Part shown: positions 47,955 to 57,480 of the stretch, piece by piece
Layout of the letters: every line of letters begins with the position of its first letter
Numbering within the stretch: the stretch's first letter is position 1
Position numbers and translations under genes: made by a program
The notes under the pieces: model-generated
What the model was told of the DNA's origin: nothing
What the model saw: only the letters and a program-made list of their open reading frames with translations
The model's database searches: none
Source of the DNA: Reticulitermes speratus
Lineage: Eukaryota; Arthropoda; Insecta; Blattodea; Rhinotermitidae
Direction: 5' to 3'
Assembly (NCBI GenBank): GCA_021186555.1
Contig: JAJKFL010000039.1
Location: forward strand, 24,787,733 to 24,851,732
DNA: 64,000 nt

Positions 47955-48034
47955 GTTTTCAAATCCAAAGGAGTCCAATACAAGAAAATAGCTTGCCCTG
48001 GCCAAGTGATTCCTGCTGATAAACTGCTTAAAGA
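47955..48034 (+). CDS. DUSP11: DUSP11/PIR1-like RNA 5'-triphosphatase, exon with YKKIACPGQ motif
   Basis: After acceptor tttgtttcag the exon reads VFKSKGVQYKK, IACPGQVIPADKLLK plus GA and ends at the consensus donor gtaagt. It joins the phase-0 end of the 33089 exon without a break. The FxxxGVxYKKIxxPGQxxPxxxxxxE pattern matches PIR1 homologues and the baculovirus RNA triphosphatase. The next exon should carry the HCTHGxNRTG phosphate-binding loop; I did not find it before 64000. LINE B starts about 90 bp downstream on the opposite strand. Confidence 0.9.
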
Positions 48035-48070
48035 GTAAGTGCGCAGCTAAATTGGGTACCGTACTTGAAG

Positions 48071-48097
48071 TAATATATATATATATATATATATATG
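48071..48097. repeat. AT microsatellite
   Basis: About 13 TA dinucleotides lie in the intron just after the DUSP11 donor site. Confidence 0.9.
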
Positions 48098-48239
48098 TGT
48101 ATGTATATATACTCACAGTCGAATTCGGATATTTTTTTTATTATTATTATTATTTACTGCAATTGGGTTTTCACCCGGTGGCAGTAGTCCTTACACTAGT
48201 ACACACAATACAAATGGACATATAAATATACATAAAATT

Positions 48240-49055
48240 AACAATACAAAACAAACTATACACAATTACAAAACAAAATACATACAGTAAATACAAGTAC
48301 ACACATTAGAACACCGTACACACATTACAAAAACATCCACACCTTGCAAAAGCATCCACTCCTTACAAAAGCATCCACACCTTACAAAAACATCCATACC
48401 TTACAAATACATCCACACCTTACAAAAACACCCATACACATACAAAACAAAATACATACAGTAAATACAAGTACACATATTAGAAGAACCCCGTTCACAC
48501 CTTACAAAAACACCCATGCACATACAAAACAAAATACATACAGTAAATACAAGTACTCATGTTAGAACACCGTACACACCTTACAAAAACACCCATACAC
48601 ATACAAAACAAAATACATACAGTAAATACAAGTACACACATTAGAACACCGTACACACATTACAAAAACATCTGCACCTTACAAAAGCATCCACTCCTTA
48701 CAAAAGCATCCACACCTTACAAAAACATCCACACCTTACAAATACATCCATACCTTACAAAAACACCCATACACATACAAAACAAAATACATACAGTAAA
48801 TACAAATACACATATTAGAAAACCGTACGCACCTTACTAAAACACCCTTACACATACAAAACAAAATACATAAAGTAAACAAAATACATACAGTAAATAC
48901 AAGTACACATATTAGAACACCGTACACACATTACAAAAACATCCACAACTTACAAATCATCCACACCTTACAAAAGCATCCACACCTTACAAAAACACCC
49001 ATACACAGTACAAGAAAAAAAAAAACACGCACAATACAAAAAACACCCACACATT
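48240..49055 (-). repeat. 3' UTR tandem array of LINE B
   Basis: The 17-18 bp subunits and the atacatacagtaaatac marker match the LINE A array, but the number and order of higher-order units differ. The two arrays have therefore been rearranged since the copies separated. Open frames at 48344-48565, 48559-48840 and 48736-48927 come from the repeat. Confidence 0.9.
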
Positions 49056-49237
49056 AATTAATTTCAGTGCGTTAGAATATCCTCAGTATAAAGTCAGACC
49101 AAAGTACATGCTAATTATATCCCCCAAGAACTTAATTCACTTCACTTCACTTCGAAACCAGAGCACTTCACTTCACATCACTTCACACCCCTTCACTTCA
49201 CATCCCTTATTTTTATTTAATCTCCACTTAAAAATCC

Positions 49238-51322
49238 TTAGCTTGTAATGACGTTCTTGACCCTTTTTTTAAAAGAGCTTAATTTACAGGGGAAAGTCGC
49301 TAGTACGCTTGGAGGTAATTGGTTCCAGCTTTTTATGGTCCTATTTACAAAGGAATATTTACCTACATCTGTTCTTTGTTTCCTAATCCTAATTTTCCGA
49401 CTATGATCGTCCCTACCCAGGTAGCATGGTTTTAGCAGTCTATCCCCTATTGTTTTCCAAGCCCGTCCCCCGGTGTATGCTTTGAAAAGGGCGCATATTC
49501 GGGCTATCGCTCTACGCTGTGTCAATGTTTCCCAACCCGATTCATTTGTATTATTTGCAAATTTTGCCGCTCTCTTTTGCACGCGATTCAAAGCGCTTAC
49601 CTGACCTTCTCTGTATGGGTCCCAACACACCGCTCCATACTCAAGTATCGGTCTCACAAGTGCCGTATAAGCTAAACTTTTCGTATTATTATTTGCCCTT
49701 TTGAGTATACGCATTACGAAATGAAGAGCCCTCCATGATTTTCTTAGTGTATAATTTACATGATCTGCCCAGCTTAGGTCGCTGCGTATAATTATTCCTA
49801 AATACTTAAAGCTATTTGCCTCTGGAATTAGTTGATCCCCAATACAATACCTCAGTTTACCTTTCACCCTAGCTCTATTGAAGCTTACTGCTTTACTCTT
49901 ACCTGGATTTATCCTCATTTCATTTTCAACCGCCCATTCCCCTAATCTATTTAAGTCTGTCTGCAAATTTTCAATGTCATTACTATCGATTATCCTCCTG
50001 TATATTATACAATCATCAGCGAAAAGCCGTATATTTGACTCAATGTTTCTCCAAATATCATTAACATAAGCGAGGAACAGCAACGGACCTAATACGCTCC
50101 CTTGCGGCACTCCCGACGTTACTCTGACTTCATCAGATAGTTGTCCGTCTACTCTAACTCTTTGCGAACGTCCTAACAGAAATTCCTTTATCCACATTAC
50201 TACCCTCAAGTCCACACCGGTTTCCGCAACTTTTGAAAGCAGCCTATCATGTGGGACTAAATCAAAAGCCTTTGAAAAATCTATTATAATCGCGTCAGTC
50301 CTGACTCCCTCGTCCAATGAATCAGCAATATCTTGACAAACTGTGACTACTTGGCTTTCGCATGAGTACCCTGGTCTAAATCCATGCTGACCCTCATATA
50401 ACCACTCACTCATTTCCCAGACTTGCCTTAGATACCCTGCTATAACGTGCTCCATTTGTTTGCAAACTACTGAAGTTAAACTAACCGGTCTATAGTTTCC
50501 CACTACCGATCGATCTCCCCCTTTATAAATAGGAACCACTATAGCTTTTTTCCAGTCCCCTGGGATAGAATTGTTGTTCATCGTTATATCTAGTAATCTC
50601 GCGAGGTATGGAATCATGGCTTCCCCACCTAACTTTAAAATTTCCTCAGGAATGCCATCTGGTCCGACGGATTTATTTCTCCCGATTGCTGATAGTCGTT
50701 TCCTTAAAATGTTGATACTAATGGTGAACGGTTTTCCTGAATCTGGTGATTGGATTTGCGGGGTGTTTCGTTCGCAACTGAATACAGACGCATAATAAGA
50801 GTTTAGGGAGTTGGCCTTTTCTATTGGTTCGGTGATGATATTTCCATTAATGCCCTTGATCGCAGGAATATTTTCTCTATTACCTTTACGTCTTTTAACA
50901 TACTTATAAAACTCTGCCCAGCATTTACCTTCGTTTTGTAAGACCGAACTTAAGAATGTCTCCTGAGCCTTCTTTTTTGCTATCAGTAACTCTTTGGATA
51001 AACGTTTCAGCTCTGCTTGGTAATGCCCACCAAATTTTCGCTTATTGTAAACTTTCCTCACCTTTACCTTAAGTCGTTTTACTTCCTTCGTGTAATATTC
51101 CGGATCCGGATTTGTACTCAGAATTTTATGAGGTACAAAACGTTCTATACCCTCAAAGACTATTTCCTTGTAGCTTTTCCATATCTCCTCCACGCTACTA
51201 CCATTTCCAGCCCATAAGCTAAAATTTTCCCGAAGAAATGTTTGTAAACCTAATACATCTGTTTTGTGGTACACCGGGACTATCCTTTCAATTTTTTTCT
51301 CCCGACAATTTTCATCCCATTC
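49238..51322 (-). CDS. LINE B ORF2, reverse transcriptase part, open but 5' truncated
   Basis: A single open frame of 695 codons has no ATG of its own at the truncation point. Counting from 51328, it starts in the endonuclease-RT linker and carries GPDGIP (222-227), NYRPVSL (278-284), DFSKAFD (350-356), SGVPQGSVLGPLLF (405-418), the catalytic FADD (436-439) and FKYLG (507-511). It continues through the C-terminal SWNQLPPSVL region to the stop at 49238. The polymerase motifs are intact, but the endonuclease is missing and so is any promoter. It is a dead-on-arrival copy with little time to decay. Confidence 0.9.
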   Translation of the reverse strand, partial: EWDENCREKKIERIVPVYHKTDVLGLQTFLRENFSLWAGNGSSVEEIWKSYKEIVFEGIERFVPHKILSTNPDPEYYTKEVKRLKVKVRKVYNKRKFGGHYQAELKRLSKELLIAKKKAQETFLSSVLQNEGKCWAEFYKYVKRRKGNRENIPAIKGINGNIITEPIEKANSLNSYYASVFSCERNTPQIQSPDSGKPFTISINILRKRLSAIGRNKSVGPDGIPEEILKLGGEAMIPYLARLLDITMNNNSIPGDWKKAIVVPIYKGGDRSVVGNYRPVSLTSVVCKQMEHVIAGYLRQVWEMSEWLYEGQHGFRPGYSCESQVVTVCQDIADSLDEGVRTDAIIIDFSKAFDLVPHDRLLSKVAETGVDLRVVMWIKEFLLGRSQRVRVDGQLSDEVRVTSGVPQGSVLGPLLFLAYVNDIWRNIESNIRLFADDCIIYRRIIDSNDIENLQTDLNRLGEWAVENEMRINPGKSKAVSFNRARVKGKLRYCIGDQLIPEANSFKYLGIIIRSDLSWADHVNYTLRKSWRALHFVMRILKRANNNTKSLAYTALVRPILEYGAVCWDPYREGQVSALNRVQKRAAKFANNTNESGWETLTQRRAIARICALFKAYTGGRAWKTIGDRLLKPCYLGRDDHSRKIRIRKQRTDVGKYSFVNRTIKSWNQLPPSVLATFPCKLSSFKKRVKNVITS

Positions 51323-51334
51323 ATACATATCAGA

Positions 51335-51498
51335 TCATGAAAGGTCCTGATTATTTTGTGTCGTTATTAACGAGTGTCGTTATAACCGAGGAGTATAATG
51401 TTATGGTTAACAGTGACGAAGTAACTGGTAGCACGGAATATCTGACTCTGTAGGCGAGGTGTCGTATAAACCGATTTCGATATAACCGGGTTCTTCTG
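51335..51498 (-). mobile_element. Pogo/Tc1-like non-autonomous element, truncated
   Basis: On the minus strand the end reads cagaagaacccggttatatc, then atcggtttatacgacacctc. It matches the element at 63342-63524 (cagtcgaacccggttataac, acatcggtttatgcgacacg). The far end is lost at the LINE B junction. Confidence 0.7.
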
Positions 51499-51968
51499 TA
51501 TACACGTCGTAACTGTCTTCTTTTGCAGTTGACTGCTGGCGGAGACAAGGCAAGTCAGAAATGTGTTTTCTCTGCCATCAAGTATAGGAAACAACGCCCG
51601 TACCAACTGTGCGGTTCCTGTGGTTGATAATATCTCAAACATATATATGATTCTGATTTAGAGTAATTTTATCGTTTTATGTCTTACCATTTTATCGTCA
51701 GTTTGTAGGCGTTTTTTCACAAAGTAAGGCAAAGAACGCCTTTTGTGAAGGCCACGTCTTTGCGTTTATCTGTGCGTGACCTAGTATCAGCGACGAAACC
51801 GTTTGTCTTATTTTAATAAAATTCGATGTGGGATTTTGTAAATAGAAAGTTGTCGAGCAAGCGTGAGTTTCGTATTTTACTTAATGGCGTAAGTGAATAT
51901 GTACGTACTCTCCATATTTCTTCACCGCTTTGGGTGAAATTCGGTATGGGAGGTATCCATGTAAGGCC
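51499..51968. other. Unassigned intronic stretch
   Basis: A splice-acceptor-like cttcttttgcag occurs near 51518-51529, but what follows has no recognisable coding match and no consensus donor. Confidence 0.35.
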
Positions 51969-51976
51969 ACTTAGTA

Positions 51977-52573
51977 TAGGGTTACCATATATCCGTCACA
52001 GGAAAAGGGTATATGTCCCATTTATCGGCCATAAAAAAGAGGACATATCAGCGGCAAAGGGGGTTCCAAATTTTGGTCGAAAAAGAGGTTTCCACATGGG
52101 CTCGAAGATCAAGAGCACCCTTGTTCGCCACAGACATGTAAGTTCCTGGTTTACATACCAAGCATTCGGCTTCCCATTCGTCGCGACCATTTCGGAAACA
52201 CGAATCTTTTTTTTTAGTTCGCCCATGAATTTACATTTTCTTTTCCCCGTTGTAAGAACGCGATAAAAGCGACACACGAACTAAACAGCGCACAACTCGT
52301 CGTCCACTGCACTGCACACAATTCAAAATGACCGCCTGGAACCGGGCTGTGCGAGCATGCGTTCGGAACAACCGGAAGTGACTGTGAAAGTAAGTTCTGA
52401 AGTTGAATCATTGCCTATAAGAACTACGAACAAGAACACCGAAAAACAGTGTGACTGTCGACAAAGGCCAAAAATCCGGACATTTTTGTATAATTAAAAA
52501 ATCCCCCCGGACACAATTCTGAAGCCTGAAAAAGAGGACATGTCCGGGAAAACCCGGACGTATGGTAACCCTA
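51977..52573. mobile_element. hAT-like non-autonomous DNA transposon with 8-bp target-site duplication
   Basis: Terminal inverted repeats TAGGGTTACCATA and TATGGTAACCCTA are flanked by a perfect 8-bp duplication ACTTAGTA (51969-51976, 52574-52581). Subterminal blocks (aaagaggacatatc, aaagaggacatgtccggg) repeat the theme. The overlapping frames at 51826-52277 inside it have no transposase motif. Confidence 0.85.
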
Positions 52574-52581
52574 ACTTAGTA

Positions 52582-52883
52582 ATAATGAGTTTCGTGAAAA
52601 TTGATGCAGTGAAAGCCATATTTTACTGACCTGAGTAAATGAAATTTTGCCCGTATTTTATACATTTATTGTGCGTTTTGGATGAAACTCCGTGCAGGAG
52701 ATGTCGACAAAACTTAATTGAGTGGCTGTGAGTTTAGTGAAAATTGGCGCTGTGAAATCTGTAGTTTACTCTGAGCGTGAATGAACACCTATAGCTTTCA
52801 CATTTGTTGTGCGATTTGGGTGGAATGCGGCGTAAGAGATGTGGGCGTACCGCTGTCGAGCGTTTGCGATATTTGTGAAACTG
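52582..52883. other. Unassigned stretch with a loose repeat
   Basis: Phrases such as gtgaaaattgatgcagtgaaa and gtgaaaattggcgctgtgaaa recur, suggesting an old local duplication around the hAT insertion. No gene. Confidence 0.35.
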
Positions 52884-52895
52884 TTGGCAGGGTAG

Positions 52896-53113
52896 CAGGC
52901 GTAGATGGGAGGATAATATTAAAATGGATCTTCAAGAAGTGGGATGGTGGGGCATGGGCTGGATTGATATGGCTCAGGATAGGGACAGGTGGCGGGCTCT
53001 TGTGAGTGCGGTAATGAACCTTCGGGTTCTATAAAACGCGGGGAATTTCTTGACTAGCTGACGACCTGTTATCTTCCCAAGAAGGACTCTGCTCCATGGA
53101 GTTAGTTAGTTAG
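52896..53113 (+). mobile_element. LINE 3' tail (NLRVP family), best-preserved, with target-site duplication
   Basis: The frame reads [33 protein letters not shown] and LRVL, then the 3' UTR and a short TTAG repeat at the very end (gagttagttagttag). A near-perfect 12-bp duplication (TTGGCAGGGTAG at 52884-52895, TTGACAGGGTAG at 53114-53125) shows it inserted as a 218-bp 5'-truncated copy. Confidence 0.85.
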
Positions 53114-53125
53114 TTGACAGGGTAG

Positions 53126-53789
53126 GCCGTACCTTTCGTATTGGCGTAAACGAAGTTACATTTACGTGTCTACCGTGAAACCATATGACATTTTGAAAGT
53201 AAAGAATGCCTTGGTGAAGTCTGTGTTTTACGTGACGGAGTACACCTTTCGTAACCTTGTTTCTCACCTGTTTTGTAGTAGGCAGAACCAAGTGCGTTTG
53301 AAGGTTCTGAAGTAACGCTGTTTTGGGTTAAAATATAATGATAGGCAGAAACGTGTAAGACGATAAATACTGATAAATGCCTTTGGTGGAAAGTTTTATG
53401 GACCTGAAAACGAGGCACGACTTAGAAGTGACTATCAAAGGGTAGCCCGTGGCAGTATTTTGCTTTCCCTATCGCGATTACATTCCCCACATAAAGCACT
53501 TGCTACCTCCAATATGTCAGGTAGGATACATTTACTTAACCATTTAAAGACTAAGATCGATATATGGACACGGAAATTGTTGTTCCAGTTGCCAATGCTC
53601 GTGCTTAGAGGCCGTTCTTTACAGAAACCGGTCTGTCCCTCACGTGACCAGCGTGTGATATATTTCGGCTTGGTTGCTGTAAATGATGACTCATTATAAT
53701 TTCTCATGTAGAAGTTACACCGAACCATGTTTATGCAGCTAAGAACTGGTAGTAATTGGCTCTGTGGAGCAGATCGCTTCTTTTAAAAG
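53126..53789. other. Unassigned stretch
   Basis: No gene. The facing frames at 53435-53728 and 53460-53699 show no domain. Confidence 0.4.
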
Positions 53790-54025
53790 CTAACAGTCAT
53801 TGAGCTAGGCAAGAAATTCCCCGCGTTTTACGGAATTCGAACGTTCGCTGTCGTATTCACAAGGACATGCTACCTGTCCTGAGTCAGGTGATTCCAGTCC
53901 ACACTCTCGCACCCCATTTGTTTCAGATCCATTTAATATCATATATTTACTCGTACGTCTTCCTGGTAATCCTTTCCCGTCAAGTTTCCTGATCAGAATT
54001 TTGTGTGTATGTCTCATTTTTTTCC
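53790..54025 (-). mobile_element. LINE 3' tail fragment (NLRVP family), minus strand
   Basis: Minus strand: GKGLPGRRTSKYMILN-like reading, gactcaggacaggtagcatg, gtgaatacgacagcgaacgt and the UTR string ggggaatttcttgcctagct. It is diverged, with stops. Confidence 0.68.
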
Positions 54026-54317
54026 CCTGCTTCCTTCATTTGAAAGATAGCTCAAACTGGGCAGCATAAGTCGTAACCTAAAGATATTAATCTCTCGCGT
54101 GACGAATTTCTATACCGGTATGTACTAACTACTTGAATTTTTTCGCTGATACCTGATGTTCATATGCATATGATGTTTCTTACGAAGATGAGCCCATTTT
54201 CCCTTATCAGTGATTTTTTTGGCATTAACGTGCCTATCCGGAGCGCGAATATTCGAATTCTCTAAATATATTCATGAACATTTGGAAATAAATATTTTAA
54301 TATAAATTAAATGTATA

Positions 54318-54512
54318 AGGTAAAGTTGTCTCTGTGTCTAACGAATCCCATTGCCATGAAGGCGTATGGGGAAGGGAGGTAAGGCTCAACGCATGTTTAA
54401 TATGTGCATCATGTGGAGACAGTGTCAGAGAAGAATTCTGTCTGTGGTCGGAATAGGACTCCAGTCATACAGTCCGTGCACTGCACCGACTAGGCCATCC
54501 AGCTCCTGATAT
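54318..54512 (-). mobile_element. SINE family 2, diverged
   Basis: The 3' end (aaggtaaagttgtctctgtg on +), the gccatgaaggcgtatggg string and a tRNA-like head (gatggcctagtcggtgcagt on -) are present. The middle is shortened. Confidence 0.65.
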
Positions 54513-57289
54513 GAAGATGCATGGAACGAGAATAAAAATGACATTTACAGGATAATAGTTGTCGTTAAAGATTTGCGTAGTTATTTATAATTATAGGGCA
54601 GGTTGGCCGTTTTAACTTTTTGGGATGTGTTGTTGCTTGAGAAAATGGCGCCGTATGATATGTTGGGCGATAAAATGGAACACGAAAAGAAAGCTTAAAT
54701 TTTGTAATTTATGTGGACGTGAGACGTGGCTTTGAAATTCATAGGTGTAGCTGCACGGGCCGTTAAACAGCTACATAAAGATTCCATGCGGTTGGTTTAT
54801 TCTACCCCCCCCCCCCTACAAACAAAAGAAACTCGTAAGGAAAATTGTACTTTTTTTTTTTTTTTTGAGTAGTTACAACACGAAATTTGGAGATAGCTGC
54901 TTGTGGCAGCAGTGTCGCATGAACGTTACAGGTTTGGAGGGCGATCGTGATGCTTCTGTTTGTGTCAGGAAATTATAAATTGGAAGGGTGAGTGGCATGA
55001 TGCTGATACCATACATGGTGAAAATTCTTCAGTTATTTCAGTATTTGTGGGGTACTGGCGGTGGGGGACGAGATCAGTTCGTTGTGGGACGCCACTGAGA
55101 ATATTCTGGGATTGTTGTCCACATCACGTGTTACGACGTACTGTTTAAAACTATGTACGCGCATTTGCGTTATTATTCGAATAAATAGGCTACCTGCGAT
55201 GCTCTTAGTGTTTGCTGGTTCTCACTTGTTGCGTGGGAAGTAGACATTTAAAACGTGGCCCATGTGCTGTGTGCTTTATCAAGATTGAAGGAAGTCGAGT
55301 TGAGTTTCCCGATAAATTATGGCGAATGTGCGGCATACTCGATAGAGAATGAGTCGGGAATATTTCTGTTTTATGCTTATTGTGTATTTGAACTACATAA
55401 AACAAAAGGGAGTATTTATTCTCAGGTGTTTAGTGGTTAAAATGTTAGCCTTTCAGTTGCCTTGTTCATGTGATGCAGTTTGACTGTCCAGTCAAACAGA
55501 AGTAGCATGTGTGTTGCCTACCAGCTCGGCGGTGACATAGAGCTTTGTGTTTTCTTTGCTTCGTCTGGCTGTGTGAGGATTCCGTTCTTCTTGGGTATGG
55601 CGCTGCGACGATGGATTTTCGGATCCCGACGTTTTGAGGGAACGTAGTGATTAGAAACGTCACATCTCAGCCACACCGCAGTGAAAACCCTTAGTCCTAC
55701 AACTGGCATCTAGTTATGTGTTGGAGAAGTGTAGTGGAAAATACAGGGTGGGAAGGTGTACATCACTGGAATGCACAGGTATTACAAATGCGTTGCTGGC
55801 GAATTGACAGTCCCCTGTGGTCCCGGCGTGTATTTGTCGCAGGTAGCAGTGCGTGTCTTCAATACTTTTGTCTTATCCGTATTATGCAGCATTCTTGTGA
55901 CTGAAATGAGCGACAAAATGTCGTAACGTAGACTATATGTTACTCAGAAAGCTAACTGGAAGTAGCAGAATGTAGTGCCATTATTTTGCTTGTGTTTTGT
56001 TACTGTACAACACTCACTGAAGTGTTTCACGTGACACTTGTGGATCGTAATGACATCTGTATCTTAAGTAGTACCGGTCTATCGTACGATGAGCCTTGTC
56101 ATAATGGTAATTTACAAAGTACGTGCCCATTCGCTAATGAATTTACAGATTAATTATTCGAGTAATAGATTAAGACAAAGTTTTGAGTACGTTTTTAATA
56201 ATGGAGAGGCCTGGTTATTATGATTTTGATATTTAACTAATTTGTATGTAACCATCACTGTTGTGCTGACTGTGAATAAAATTGTACGGTTGTAATGTTA
56301 AGTAGCATTGGGCAACTTATTTTGTTTAGGTTACGACGAGGCCTAAGGTACTGGAGTAGCATTAAAATAATTTATGGGGCTCTCGTAGTTTTGATTCATG
56401 CGTCGGAAGCGATGTATATACAGTATGTCATATATATATATATATTATATATATATCAGTTTGATGACAAACACATTTTCACGTGTTGTTTTATACGTGT
56501 TTTCATGTCTGTATTGACACATCAGTACTCGTAATGCAAGTAATAAATTAGATATTTCGGTGCGGAATATCTTTCATGCGGCTCCCATTGAAGAATCACT
56601 AGTAATACGGTGGAGCCAACATTCGTGTTCGAACTGTGTCGTCTCGTTCATCCACCCACTAAGAAATGTTATCACTTCTTTTTCCAACCCTTTTCCCTTC
56701 GTTCTCCCGTCTTGGCCCATAAATCACACAACTGCTCACTTACCCTCTGAACAGGAACTAGTGGAGTGGAATATAAGTCTGCTCAAAGTTTTGAGACTCC
56801 ACCGTAATGATTTTGCTGCTTCTCCTGTGCGAGTGGGTGGCTACTGAGCTTTCTCTGCGTCTTGGAAATAAAGTTTTCTCTGATACGAGGCCTGGCTGTA
56901 ATCTAGGAAGTTCTTAATACACCTTTATTTCTGTTTTTGTCATTTATTTGTCGGATGTGATCAAATGGATTTCTACACAAACGCTCTTCATTACATGAGA
57001 GTGCACCACGTCATGAACATGCGTGGGGGAGTGGAGCTGCACGTGTAATTCGACGCATTTATTACATCGGCAATAAATGGAGATCAGCTGTCAGCTTCAT
57101 GCGTCACACTTCACAGTTTTTTTTTTCAAAAACAATTAATAGTACAGATATCACGTAAGACGGTGCCATAAATTCTAGTGCCGATGTCGCTAGTGAACGA
57201 TCATCATCATCATCATCATCATCGCAGTAGCAGTAAGGATCAGGCCTGTTCTTCTGTTCCCATCCCAGTAATGTGTGAACAGGTCTATC
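54513..57289. other. Unassigned stretch with low-complexity runs and a hammerhead-like repeat
   Basis: It holds a C run (54807-54818), a T run (54851-54866), a TA microsatellite (56430-56460) and an ATC repeat (57199-57225). At 55576-55690 ttcttcttgggtatggcgct is followed by ccgacgttttgagggaacg, another eroded member of the GAAACGTCGG-type repeats. No gene was recognised, including the missing DUSP11 catalytic exon. Confidence 0.4.
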
Positions 57290-57480
57290 TTCTCTTTTTC
57301 CCTGTAGCTTGCAGCCCAGAAGCTTTCTGGGTATATGATCTGCTGACAGTCTCAATAGTTGCTGAAAGCTTTTTTTTAAATCGACCACTTAAATTGTGTA
57401 CAAGGTGGAGGGATAATATTAAAGTTGTTACTAAGGAAGCTGCGAACTGGATAGAACAGGCTGACGTGTGTAGTGATAGG
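57290..57480 (+). mobile_element. Short LINE C-terminal fragment
   Basis: The reading RWRDNIKVVTKEAANWIEQA resembles RWxDNIKxxxxxxGxxWxxxAQDR ends of LINE proteins. The conserved terminal motif is missing. Confidence 0.4.

Larger units (their letters stand above)
48126..51322 (-). mobile_element. LINE B: young 5'-truncated sister of LINE A
   Basis: It carries the same 3' AAT-type repeat end (48138-48154), the same tandem array (48240-49055), the same CACTT block (49139-49205) and the same ORF2 3' half as LINE A. Identity to LINE A stops at about 51322 (tcatcccattc), where pogo-like repeat sequence begins. It lacks ORF1 and nearly all of the endonuclease. It lies antisense in the DUSP11 intron. 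Confidence 0.92.

Noticed and set aside
33089-48034. Assignment of the host exons to the mRNA-capping enzyme
   Set aside because: The IDLTNT motif is shared, but the YKKIACPGQ stretch fits PIR1/DUSP11 rather than the CKGHGE-type sequence of capping enzymes.
52310-52345. HC-T string near cactgcactgcacacaattc as the missing DUSP11 catalytic exon
   Set aside because: It reads HCTQ and not HCTHGxNRTG, has no splice sites, and lies inside a hAT-like element.
57104-57388. Minus-strand frame with a poly-D stretch
   Set aside because: The acidic run is the ATC microsatellite; the rest overlaps a LINE fragment on the other strand.
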